A stretch of 63,086 bases of DNA from RGIG6165 sp045545175 (GTDB lineage: Bacteria > Bacillota > Clostridia > Oscillospirales > Feifaniaceae): the NCBI GenBank assembly GCA_045545175.1, contig JAZQAK010000003.1:1-63086 (forward strand), read 5' to 3'. Position numbers and translations under genes: made by a program. Positions 26,032-33,753 of this stretch are shown piece after piece. The notes below the pieces were generated by a model. It saw nothing but the letters and a program-made list of their open reading frames with translations. It did no database searches and had not been told where the DNA came from. Position 1 is the first letter of the stretch, and each line of letters opens with the position of its first letter.

Positions 26032-27769
26032 CGGCTACCTCCTTCTGAGAATCCATTATCTCTTTATATATCTCGTTGCTCTGCGACAGAGTTTTATGCG
26101 TGCCTTCAGCTACTATTTTTCCTCCGTCAATAACGTAAATTTTATCCGCATTCTTTACGGATTTTATACGCTGAGCAATTATAACCGTCGTCGTGTCGGG
26201 ATAATTCTTTGCAAGTCTTTCGCGGATTAATGCATCCGTCTTAGTGTCAACCGCTGAAAGTGAGTCGTCAAGAAGTAGAATTTTAGGCTCTTTTATAAGC
26301 GCCCTGGCAATACAAAGCCTCTGCTTCTGTCCTCCCGACAGATTTTTACCGCCTCTCGCAAGAAACGTGTCTATTCCGTCGGACAAATTCTCAACAAATT
26401 CATCGGCACATGCAGTATGCAGTGCTTTTTTTATCTGTTCTTCATCTGCGTTTTCGTTGCCCCACAGCAGATTTGCCCTCACCGTTTCCGAAAACAGCGT
26501 CGAAAACTGCGGTACTACGGCAACCTCTTTACGAAGCACGGAAAGAGAAAGGTCTTTAACGTTTTCTCCGCCTACCGTAACTTCACCCTTTGTCACGTCA
26601 TACATTCTCGGAATAAGGTGTAAAAGAGTGCTTTTTCCGCTTCCCGTACCGCCCAGAAAGGCTGTAACTTCACCCTCTTTTGCCGCAAATGACACGTTTA
26701 ACAGAACGTCGTCCCCACCGTCCGTATAACCAAACGTTACGTTTTTAAACTCAACACTGCTGTCGGCAAGTTCCGTAACGGGATTTGTCTTTTCTTTTAC
26801 TGCAGAATCGGTATCAATTATCTCATTTATTCTGTCTATGGACACCTTTGTCCTCGAATAGTTAACTATTACGTTACTCATCATTCGAAACGACATAAGT
26901 ATCTGCGTTATGTACGTGATAAGTGCCGTTATGATACCTATCGTGACTTCATCGTGCATATAAAGATATCCGCCGTACCAGATAACACCAACCGTCGTAA
27001 AGCCCATAATAAGTTGCATAAGAGGCTGAATTATCGCAAGTTTTACGTTGGCATCTGCCGTAATATCCGCATAACTGCCGCTGATTTTGTCAAAAGCCTC
27101 TGTTTGAGCCTGCTCTTTGGTATAGTTTTTGACCACCCTGATGCCGAGCAGATTTTCTCTTACGAAATCGTTAAGTCCATCAAGCGCCTTCTGAACACGT
27201 TTGAAGACCGGAAGGGAGGTATTCATACGGTATACTATGGTAAATATCATCGGAATTATTGCATAAAGAAAAACAAGAGACAATTTTTTGTTAAGCGTCG
27301 ATGCAATAATTATGCTGTTTATAAACATAAACGGTGCACGCAGACCCAGGCCGAGTATCTGCCTGAACAGATTCTGCACTGATGAAATATCGTTAGTCAG
27401 ACGAACGACGAGTGATGTCGTTGTCAGCCTGTCAATATTTTTGAGGCCGAGCACCTGAATCTTGTCAAACGCCGCAATTCTCAGATTGTGCGCAAGACCG
27501 AAGGACGCCTTCTGCGAAGCATAATTCGCAACGAGATGCACCGTAACACCCACCAGAGCAAGAATTACCATAAGCGCACCCATTTTGTAAATGTAATTGA
27601 GTCCGTCTGCCATACTGCCACCCGTGTCGGTTATAGCCGTCACGTAGTCGATAATCTGCGCAAGAATTTTGGGTAAATGCGTTTCAACTAAAACCTCACC
27701 GCACATAAGTGCAACGGTGAGCAGCGCCATAAACCGTATTCCTTTTGAATACTTTACTATACTTTTCAC
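26024..27769 (-). CDS. ABC exporter half-transporter, degenerate subunit
   Basis: This 581-residue partner has the same layout as its neighbour. Walker A (GGTGSGKST) and LSGGQ are intact. The Walker B catalytic Glu is replaced by Asp (LLLDDSLSAVD), and the H-loop His by Gln (IIAQRIKS). This is the expected asymmetric, non-catalytic site of heterodimeric exporters. GTG is the start codon, preceded by AGGTGAT. It is the first gene of an exporter-exporter-comM operon. Substrate unknown. Confidence 0.92.
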   Translation of the reverse strand: MKSIVKYSKGIRFMALLTVALMCGEVLVETHLPKILAQIIDYVTAITDTGGSMADGLNYIYKMGALMVILALVGVTVHLVANYASQKASFGLAHNLRIAAFDKIQVLGLKNIDRLTTTSLVVRLTNDISSVQNLFRQILGLGLRAPFMFINSIIIASTLNKKLSLVFLYAIIPMIFTIVYRMNTSLPVFKRVQKALDGLNDFVRENLLGIRVVKNYTKEQAQTEAFDKISGSYADITADANVKLAIIQPLMQLIMGFTTVGVIWYGGYLYMHDEVTIGIITALITYITQILMSFRMMSNVIVNYSRTKVSIDRINEIIDTDSAVKEKTNPVTELADSSVEFKNVTFGYTDGGDDVLLNVSFAAKEGEVTAFLGGTGSGKSTLLHLIPRMYDVTKGEVTVGGENVKDLSLSVLRKEVAVVPQFSTLFSETVRANLLWGNENADEEQIKKALHTACADEFVENLSDGIDTFLARGGKNLSGGQKQRLCIARALIKEPKILLLDDSLSAVDTKTDALIRERLAKNYPDTTTVIIAQRIKSVKNADKIYVIDGGKIVAEGTHKTLSQSNEIYKEIMDSQKEVADE

Positions 27770-27828
27770 TCTTTATCACCTGCCATATACGCTAATTTTA
27801 ACACATCCGCCACCTTAAATAAATAAAA

Positions 27829-27856
27829 AAAGGAGAAATATATATATTTCTCCTTT
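27829..27856 (-). terminator. Terminator after glycerate kinase
   Basis: A 12-bp perfect stem (27829-27840 with 27845-27856) has a TATA loop and is followed on the minus strand by a long T-run. It overlaps the kinase stop codon and separates this operon from the ABC exporter promoter region. Confidence 0.8.
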
Positions 27857-29099
27857 AATTATTTTTTATCAGCATACACATAAGGTCATTTACGTTGGTG
27901 CCCGTCGGTCCCGTGAAAATAAGCGCATCTGCCTTTTTAAGTGCGTGATATGAATCGTTATTTTGCAAATATTGGTTTACATTACCGATTTTTTCGGCAG
28001 TCAGACCGTCTACCATACCGCCTGCCGCATCCGTCGGACCGTCCGTCCCGTCCGAGCCTACCGAGAAAAACAGCACGTTTTTCATTCCGTCCATCTCTTT
28101 TGCGGCGGCAAGCACAGCCTCCTGATTACGTCCGCCAAGGCCATTTCCCGTTACGTGCACAACCGTCTCTCCGCCGCCGATAAGTGCGACGTTTTTATCA
28201 CATCCGAGGTACTTTTTTCCGAGTGAAACAAACATTTTACCTGCTTCTTTCGCCTCACAATCAATTGAGTCGGACACAATTACCGTTTCATAACCCTTTT
28301 CTTCAAGCACCCTTTGTGCAGCAAGGCAGAGTTGTTTTACAGAGCCCGTTATTTTTGCGCTTACGTTATAAAGCACCTTTGGCGTTTCCTCTTTAATAAG
28401 TGCTTTTGCCCTGTTGGAAAGTGGAAGATTATACTTTTCTGCGATATGCATTGCCTCATCCGCCGTCACTCTGTCGGGATAACTCGGTCCCGACGCTATC
28501 ATATCAAGTGGATCGCCGATTATATCAGACAAAACTACCGAAAACACGTGGGAAGGTGAGCAAATTTTCGCAAATTTGCCGCCTTTCACGGCAGAAAACC
28601 GCTTTCGGATACTGTTTATCTCGGTTATCCCTGCACCACATTCAAGAAGTATTTTGGTGATGCTTTGCAATTCTTTCTCCTCAATCAGAGGCTTTTCAAA
28701 CAATGCCGAGCCGCCACCCGATATCAAAAACAACACCATATCCTCTTTACCGAGGGGTTTTACCAAATCGATTGCTTCGGCGGTTGCACCGTACGTATAT
28801 TCATCGGGGACGGGATGACCTGCTTCTCTTATTTTAAGCCTGCCGATTTCACCTTTTGAATGGCCGTGTTTGGTTATGACAATACCGTCATCTATTTTTC
28901 CCAAAAGTTCGTCATACGCCGCTTTTGCCATCTGCCACGCTGCTTTGCCGATTGCCACAAGAACGAGTTTTCCCGTATACGAAGGCATTTCTGCAAGGGC
29001 TTTTTTTACGGCAATATCGGGCTGTGCCGCCAAAAGAGCCGCATCTATTACTGCTTTTGCATCATCTCTTATAATTGCCGACACCCCCTTTTCGTACAT
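27855..29099 (-). CDS. Glycerate 2-kinase (MOFRL/TtuD family)
   Basis: This 414-residue enzyme phosphorylates D-glycerate to 2-phosphoglycerate and feeds glycolysis. Family marks are VAIGKAAWQMAKAA, the SGGGSALFEKP loop, GGETVVHVTGNGLGGRNQE and GSDGTDGPTDAAGG. The ATG at 29099 is 4 bp past the Clp stop and lacks a clear ribosome binding site. A GTG 15 bases further in is an alternative but has no well-spaced site either. It is co-transcribed with the Clp ATPase, an unexplained pairing. Confidence 0.9.
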   Translation of the reverse strand: MYEKGVSAIIRDDAKAVIDAALLAAQPDIAVKKALAEMPSYTGKLVLVAIGKAAWQMAKAAYDELLGKIDDGIVITKHGHSKGEIGRLKIREAGHPVPDEYTYGATAEAIDLVKPLGKEDMVLFLISGGGSALFEKPLIEEKELQSITKILLECGAGITEINSIRKRFSAVKGGKFAKICSPSHVFSVVLSDIIGDPLDMIASGPSYPDRVTADEAMHIAEKYNLPLSNRAKALIKEETPKVLYNVSAKITGSVKQLCLAAQRVLEEKGYETVIVSDSIDCEAKEAGKMFVSLGKKYLGCDKNVALIGGGETVVHVTGNGLGGRNQEAVLAAAKEMDGMKNVLFFSVGSDGTDGPTDAAGGMVDGLTAEKIGNVNQYLQNNDSYHALKKADALIFTGPTGTNVNDLMCMLIKNN

Positions 29100-29103
29100 T
29101 ATA

Positions 29104-31083
29104 TCACATTTTCTTTGATTTTGCCCTCTCCATACACAATGTTCTCACTTTTTTTCTGATGTCACGACCGCTACCCGTACCGCCGATAAGTTCTTTTATT
29201 TCATTTTCTGTGGGATTTATGCCCTGTTTTTCACACATAGAGTATGCTATCTGCCTTTTTTCCTCTTCTCCAAGCGGGCTGAACGTGATTATTTTGTCAA
29301 ATCTGCCTCTTATTTCGGGGCGAAATACGTCTTTTAATTCCTTATCCGACATTCTGCCTCCGAAACCGCTGAGTGCCTTTGAATAGGTGTTTGACGTCAG
29401 AATTACGATACAATGCGAAAAATCCGCCTTGATACCGTGGGAATCCGTCAGCCGACCGTAATCAAGTATCTGTAAAAGAAGCGAAAGCACCTGCGGATGT
29501 GCCTTTTCCGCCTCGTCGAAAAGGAGCACGGTATGCGGATTTTTTCTTATACCCTCTATCAGAAGCCCGTTTTCCTCGTGTCCGACGTATCCCGGCGGTG
29601 AGCCGATAAGACGTGAAACGGAGTGTGCCTCGGAATACTCACTCATATCAAAGCGAATCGGTTCACGTGAAAAAAGTTCTCGGCACAAAGCACCTGCAAG
29701 TGCCGTTTTTCCAACACCCGTCGGTCCGCAGAACAAAAAGGAGGCAAGCGGTCTGTCTGCAGAATTTGCAAAAAAACCTGCTTTTACCTCATCGCACAGT
29801 TCTTTGACGGCATTATCCTGTCCGAACACCTCGTTTTTGAGCACACTTTCAAGAGTAAACAGTTTTTCGTTCTCTCTGCCTACGGGCAGACCCGTCTGCA
29901 AAGCCGCCGCATCAAGCAAATCCTCCTCACAGAGAGTATCGTCTGCTTTCTTTGCCGATAAAGCCGTATCAATTAAATCAAGCGCCTTATCAGGCAGGTT
30001 GCGCGAGGGAAGATACTTTACCGAAAGGTCTACTGCACGGTCACACATTTCATCCGATATTTCGCAGGAGAAAAACTTTTCATAAGCAAATTTTGCCCCG
30101 TGAAGCATAATTTTTGCCCTTTCAGGTGTTGGTTCATTGATATAAATAGGTATAAACCGTCGGGCAAGAGCTGCGTCCCTCTCTATGAAGCGAAGATACT
30201 CAGCATGCGTTGTTGCCCCCACAACCGAAATTTCACCTCTTGCAAGAAGCGGTTTTAGTATTCCTGCCGCATCTATGCTTCCTTCGGCACTTCCTGCACC
30301 GACAATCGAATGTATTTCGTCAATAAACACAATTGCATTTGCTTTTGACAACTCTTTTAAAATGTTTTTCAGGCGTTCTTCAAATTCACCTCTGTATTTT
30401 GCACCTGCAACCGTTAAAGCAAGGTCAAGAGAAAAAAGCGGTCGGCCGCAAAGCCTTGCAGGCACGTTTCCCTCGGTAATCCGCAGGGCAAGTGCCTCGG
30501 CAACCGCCGTTTTTCCCACGCCTGCCTCACCTACAAGACACGGATTTGCTTTCGTTTTACGACAAAGAGCACGGCAAAGCCTTTCCGTTTCTTCTTCACG
30601 GCAGAATATTTTATCTATTTTACCTCTTACCGCAAGTGCCGTTAAGTCAGCACCATATGATAAAAGGGAGGAGGGTATCTGCGAAGGCACCGCCGAGGGT
30701 TTTCTCAGGTCCTCAGGACGTGCACCCATTGACTTTACCGTTTTATATGCCGCACATTCGCAATCACTCATAAGTGAGGATAATAAATCGTTGCAGGAGA
30801 TTATATGCTTTGTATGGAGTCTTTCAAGCGCACATTTGAGGGCAGGTGTCATATTCTGCGCAGTAAGCTGTGTAGGCTTTTTAGAACAGCAAAGCCTCGT
30901 CATAAGTGCCGTATAAGAAATGCCAACCTGAGCAAGAAGCGAGCGTAAAGGACTTGTTGGTAGAGTCAGTGCAAGAAGAAGGTGCTCCGTCCCCACGTAT
31001 CTCGCCCCAAGATCGCCCGCAAGCGTGAGAGCGGCGCTAAGCGACTTTGCTGCCGCATTATCAAAAGTAGAAATTTTTATCAC
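29104..31083 (-). CDS. Short ClpA/ClpC-type AAA+ ATPase
   Basis: This 659-residue Clp ATPase has an N-domain with Clp_N repeats (about 1-125). NBD1 carries Walker A GEAGVGKT at 185-192 and VFIDEIHS. NBD2 carries GPTGVGKT near 430 and LLFDEAEKAHP. It is about 150 residues shorter than ClpC, because the coiled-coil M-domain between the two NBDs is missing, as in ClpA. A SGFGG sequence sits where the ClpP-binding loop is expected. The GTG start overlaps GAGGTG. An ATT three codons later would be better spaced, so the exact start is uncertain. Confidence 0.85.
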   Translation of the reverse strand: MIKISTFDNAAAKSLSAALTLAGDLGARYVGTEHLLLALTLPTSPLRSLLAQVGISYTALMTRLCCSKKPTQLTAQNMTPALKCALERLHTKHIISCNDLLSSLMSDCECAAYKTVKSMGARPEDLRKPSAVPSQIPSSLLSYGADLTALAVRGKIDKIFCREEETERLCRALCRKTKANPCLVGEAGVGKTAVAEALALRITEGNVPARLCGRPLFSLDLALTVAGAKYRGEFEERLKNILKELSKANAIVFIDEIHSIVGAGSAEGSIDAAGILKPLLARGEISVVGATTHAEYLRFIERDAALARRFIPIYINEPTPERAKIMLHGAKFAYEKFFSCEISDEMCDRAVDLSVKYLPSRNLPDKALDLIDTALSAKKADDTLCEEDLLDAAALQTGLPVGRENEKLFTLESVLKNEVFGQDNAVKELCDEVKAGFFANSADRPLASFLFCGPTGVGKTALAGALCRELFSREPIRFDMSEYSEAHSVSRLIGSPPGYVGHEENGLLIEGIRKNPHTVLLFDEAEKAHPQVLSLLLQILDYGRLTDSHGIKADFSHCIVILTSNTYSKALSGFGGRMSDKELKDVFRPEIRGRFDKIITFSPLGEEEKRQIAYSMCEKQGINPTENEIKELIGGTGSGRDIRKKVRTLCMERAKSKKM

Positions 31084-31217
31084 CTCAAAAAAATTATTTA
31101 CCCCGCATTACCGCTTTAAACACGCGTTACTTAGATTTACATAATTCGACCTTGTAAAAAATTGCAGACAACTGTTTTCCCTTGAAAAATCAAGGGTTTT
31201 TAACATTTTCAACTGAC

Positions 31218-31312
31218 TTATGAACAGTTTTGAACACTTTTTACAAGGTTATCAACAAGAATTATGTAAACCTGTTCATAACTTTTTCATTCTTTCGACA
31301 GGATTATACACA
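31218..31312. other. Cluster of DnaA-box-like 9-mers
   Basis: Four matches to TTATNNACA lie in 95 bp: TTATGAACA (31218), TTATCAACA (31249), TTATGAACA on the other strand (31273-31281) and TTATACACA (31304). They resemble the DnaA boxes normally found upstream of dnaA between rpmH and dnaA. Here they are 3.5 kb upstream of dnaA, next to the Enzyme I-like gene. Confidence 0.6.
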
Positions 31313-31318
31313 GGTCGG

Positions 31319-31327
31319 TGATATAAT
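31319..31327 (+). promoter_or_regulatory. Extended -10 promoter of the Enzyme I-like gene
   Basis: TGATATAAT is an extended -10 element about 30 bp before the ATG at 31358. No well-spaced -35 is present. The 9-mer TTATACACA at 31304-31312 lies where RNA polymerase would sit, so DnaA binding could influence this promoter. Confidence 0.55.
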
Positions 31328-31357
31328 GTGGTAAATTTTGGTGATTGGAGAGATATT

Positions 31358-32317
31358 ATGAAATGCAATGTAATGTGCGGTAAAAGTACGACGGGAATTG
31401 TCGGCCAGAATATACTTACTTTTATGCCTGACCTTGAAAACGTTTCCTACTTTAAAAATAAAATCGACGCCATTATAACCACAGATAAATGCGAGCTTTC
31501 ACACAATTATATTTTTCTTAAATATATGAATACTACCGTAATTACGGGTGTTAAAGACCTTCATTACGGCGACAAAATTGAGATAGACACCGATGCATCA
31601 ACCGTAACCGTGACCGGCAGAACCGATAATATATACAGACCTGCTATTTATTCGTCGGTTGTCACCGTTCCGTTTGCACACTCGGGTTATCCCGTTGGAT
31701 TATGGCGTACCGAAGGAATGCTTTTAGGCGGTATACGTGACTTTGGAAAAGAATATTTTATGTTTTCAGACACAGAGCCTGACGGTGTTATCCGTCTTTT
31801 TGACTTTGAAGGTGACAAAGCATCCCTTGCCTGCGGAATGGAGGAACGTCTCAAAGAAAAACAGCTTTTTGATATTTCCTGCCTTGAGTCTGCAAATATT
31901 CTCATTCCGAACGTGCGAAACTCAGGCGACGTCCGCTACGTAAGAGGCAGATTGGCATCAATGTGCGGAGGTCACAAAGAATTTAAAATAGGTGCTATGA
32001 TTGAAAATGTATCTGGTTATTGCTCTCTTGCACCCATAATTGCCGAATGTGACTTCGTTTCCATAGGTTTAAACGGGCTTTGCCGTGAGTTTATGTCAAA
32101 AGATAAAGCACTTTCTGCCGCAGTACGCACCGTTGACCTTGCCACAAAAGCAAGAAAAAACTGTACCGCATGCGGAGAATTGCTGACAGACCCCACGGTT
32201 TTCAAAACACTTACCGCATGCGGTATAAGCGGAGTATGTTTAGCCCCCGAAGATATTCATTTTGCCGAAGAAATGCTTTCCGTGACGAATATCCCCGAAC
32301 AGCTTTGTTTTTTGTGA
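31358..32317 (+). CDS. Miniature PTS Enzyme I-like (PEP-utilising) protein
   Basis: This 319-residue protein looks like a reduced Enzyme I of the sugar phosphotransferase system. Residues about 35-90 match the swivelling phosphohistidine domain (His49 in LSHNY, ITGVKDLHYGDKI). Residues about 110-300 match the PEP-binding barrel: GLWRTEG (Arg117), VIRLFDFEGDK (Arg146), GAMIE (Glu216), SIGLNG (Asn239) and ACGELLTDP (Cys272, the catalytic Cys of EI). The HPr-binding domain is absent, and the Mg-binding Asp after Asn239 is Gly. The ATG has GGAG seven bases upstream. Function unknown. Confidence 0.7.
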   Translation: MKCNVMCGKSTTGIVGQNILTFMPDLENVSYFKNKIDAIITTDKCELSHNYIFLKYMNTTVITGVKDLHYGDKIEIDTDASTVTVTGRTDNIYRPAIYSSVVTVPFAHSGYPVGLWRTEGMLLGGIRDFGKEYFMFSDTEPDGVIRLFDFEGDKASLACGMEERLKEKQLFDISCLESANILIPNVRNSGDVRYVRGRLASMCGGHKEFKIGAMIENVSGYCSLAPIIAECDFVSIGLNGLCREFMSKDKALSAAVRTVDLATKARKNCTACGELLTDPTVFKTLTACGISGVCLAPEDIHFAEEMLSVTNIPEQLCFL

Positions 32318-32387
32318 TATTCTAATGTTTACAAATTGTTTACGAAAATTCTACTTTTTTTGCAAATTTGTATGATAGTATATAAGT

Positions 32388-32475
32388 GAACTAAAGATTA
32401 CCCCTCTTTAGTTCAAACCCCACCCTTCTTATTTATATGTTGCAGAAAAAGAGTCCGCTTTTGCGGGCTCTTTTT
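32388..32475 (+). ncRNA. Possible small structured RNA
   Basis: A 9-bp hairpin (32388-32396 with 32406-32414) is followed by 30 nt of unpaired pyrimidine-rich sequence and a strong terminator hairpin. TATAAG and TATGAT lie just before, giving a weak promoter. It could be a short RNA of about 90 nt, or only the 3' region of the preceding gene. No family recognised. Confidence 0.25.
32446..32475 (+). terminator. Strong terminator upstream of parS
   Basis: A 13-bp stem (32446-32458 with 32463-32475, one G-T pair) has a TTTT loop and an A-run/T-run at its base. It ends transcription from the Enzyme I-like gene just before the parS sites. Confidence 0.8.
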
Positions 32476-32487
32476 CCGTTGGTTAAT

Positions 32488-32503
32488 TGTTTCACGTGAA
32501 ACA
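32488..32503. other. parS site 1
   Basis: TGTTTCACGTGAAACA is a perfect 16-bp palindrome and an exact match to the Bacillus parS consensus. It is the expected target of the ParB encoded at 1.4-2.3 kb, about 4 kb from the candidate origin. Confidence 0.93.
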
Positions 32504-32514
32504 TTCGACAAAAA

Positions 32515-32530
32515 AGTTTCACGTGAAACA
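32515..32530. other. parS site 2
   Basis: AGTTTCACGTGAAACA has the full 14-bp palindromic core and differs from the consensus only at the first base. It lies 27 bp from site 1, about 2.5 helical turns, and directly abuts the NUDIX promoter. Confidence 0.9.
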
Positions 32531-32534
32531 ATTG

Positions 32535-32562
32535 TTGAATAATTTGTGGTATGTGGTAAAAT
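32535..32562 (+). promoter_or_regulatory. Promoter of the NUDIX gene
   Basis: TTGAAT, a 16-bp spacer ending in TGG and TAAAAT give an extended -10 promoter. It starts 5 bp after parS site 2, so bound ParB could obstruct it. Confidence 0.55.
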
Positions 32563-32580
32563 CAAAGAGAGGTGAATTAT

Positions 32581-33117
32581 ATGTCATTTGAAATGCTTGA
32601 AAGTAAAACGGTTTTTAAAGGGAAAATAATTACCGTGAACACGGATACTATACGTCTGCCCGACGGCAACGATGCTTATAGGGAAAAAATATGCACAACT
32701 GACGGTGTAGGTGTTATCGTCCTTAACGAAAATGATGAGATTCTGCTTGTAAGACAGCACAGATATGCAATGGACATCTATACTCTTGAAATACCTGCAG
32801 GTAAAACAGATAAAGGTGAGGACGTATATGAGGCTGCCCTTCGTGAATTAAGGGAGGAAACAGGCTATAAAGCAGAAAAATTGACAAAACTTTCTCCCGT
32901 TATAACCATGCCTGCCATTTGTACGGAAACGGTTCATCTTTTCTATGCGGATTATAAAGACCTTACCTTTGTCGGAACCGATTTTGACGAGGATGAATTC
33001 ATAGAACTTATTGCCGTACCCTTTGAAAAAGCGGTAAAAATGTTGCTTGACGGTGAAATTTGTGATTCAAAAACGGTTTCAGCAATATTACAACTGTATG
33101 CAATAAGACATAATTAA
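32581..33117 (+). CDS. NUDIX hydrolase, ADP-ribose pyrophosphatase type
   Basis: This 178-residue protein carries a complete NUDIX box (GKTDKGEDVYEAALRELREE, then TGY) near 75-97. The preceding LLVRQHRY and LEIPAG segments are typical of ADP-ribose pyrophosphatases (NudF/YqkG). These cleave ADP-ribose to AMP and ribose 5-phosphate. The ATG at 32581 follows GAGGTG. A GTG at 32572 is part of that ribosome binding site and is rejected. Confidence 0.9.
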   Translation: MSFEMLESKTVFKGKIITVNTDTIRLPDGNDAYREKICTTDGVGVIVLNENDEILLVRQHRYAMDIYTLEIPAGKTDKGEDVYEAALRELREETGYKAEKLTKLSPVITMPAICTETVHLFYADYKDLTFVGTDFDEDEFIELIAVPFEKAVKMLLDGEICDSKTVSAILQLYAIRHN

Positions 33118-33134
33118 AATAAGGGGTATTGTTT

Positions 33135-33482
33135 ATGAAAAAAGGATTTTTCGTCTTAGTTGCTGTTTTGTTGGCCGTTTTTGGTATTTTGCACGTATAT
33201 AGACCTGCAGAAATTACAGAACAGACAGCGATAGAAAACGTGACAAAGATGCTTGATGAGAAAAGCATTGAAACAATAATAAACCTTGATAGTCCAAAAA
33301 TCGAAGAAATTGTATTTGATACGCAACCCTTTTTGCATTATTTTGAAGAAAAAACAGATATTACTGGAAAAGATTTATATAAAATTACTTTTAATACGAC
33401 ACAAGACGGATTATTAGGACCTTTTGTCTTTTATGTTGATAAATCAAACGGCAAAGTATTAGGAACTACTTACAGATATTAG
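33135..33482 (+). CDS. Small membrane-anchored protein, PepSY-like tail
   Basis: This 115-residue protein has a basic start, one hydrophobic segment (about 5-22) that could be a signal anchor, and an acidic soluble domain. The end, FYVDKSNGKVLGTTYRY, resembles the last strands of PepSY domains. It is AT-rich compared with its neighbours. AAGGGG precedes the ATG. Function unknown. Confidence 0.55.
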   Translation: MKKGFFVLVAVLLAVFGILHVYRPAEITEQTAIENVTKMLDEKSIETIINLDSPKIEEIVFDTQPFLHYFEEKTDITGKDLYKITFNTTQDGLLGPFVFYVDKSNGKVLGTTYRY

Positions 33483-33514
33483 AAAAACCGTAACACTGAT
33501 GTGTTACGGTTTTT
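33483..33514. terminator. Bidirectional terminator
   Basis: A 14-bp perfect stem (33483-33496 with 33501-33514) has a TGAT loop, with A-run and T-run at the base. It serves the gene on its left and the small minus-strand gene on its right. Confidence 0.85.
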
Positions 33515-33516
33515 TA

Positions 33517-33669
33517 TTAAAGATCGTCCACGTCCTGCACGGGAATTTCGTATTTGTCCTTACATACTCCCGTATAACTTCCGAAAGGGTCTGTTTTAAA
33601 ATCAGCCATTACGGATTTCGTTTCTTTCGTGTTATCGTGTTCTATCTCAGGTTTTCTTTTCTTGTTCAA
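33517..33669 (-). CDS. Conserved 50-residue acidic protein
   Basis: A minus-strand frame starts at TTG with GGTGA six bases upstream. It encodes 50 residues with a basic then charged N-terminus (MNKKRKPEIEHDN) and the C-terminal pattern DPFGSYTGVCKDKYEIPVQD, ending VDDL. I recognise this ending from unnamed small proteins in many Clostridia. The function is unknown. It is convergent with the gene on its left and shares a terminator with it. Confidence 0.65.
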   Translation of the reverse strand: MNKKRKPEIEHDNTKETKSVMADFKTDPFGSYTGVCKDKYEIPVQDVDDL

Positions 33670-33693
33670 AAAATCACCCTATATTATTATCGG

Positions 33694-33722
33694 TTGTTTT
33701 ATCGTCAATATTATGGTAAAAT
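33694..33722 (+). promoter_or_regulatory. Promoter of the cyclophilin gene
   Basis: TTGTTT, a 17-bp spacer ending TGG and TAAAAT give an extended -10 promoter about 30 bp upstream of the ATG. Confidence 0.55.
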
Positions 33723-33753
33723 AAGTCTATAATATTATATAAGGAGAAAAATC

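Noticed and set aside
28536..28551. Another parS site at CACGTG
   Set aside because: Only the 6-bp centre matches. The flanks do not form the TTTCACGTGAAA core.
30185..30916. 243-codon open frame opposite the Clp ATPase
   Set aside because: Antisense shadow with low-complexity Ser/Ala-rich translation and no initiation signal.
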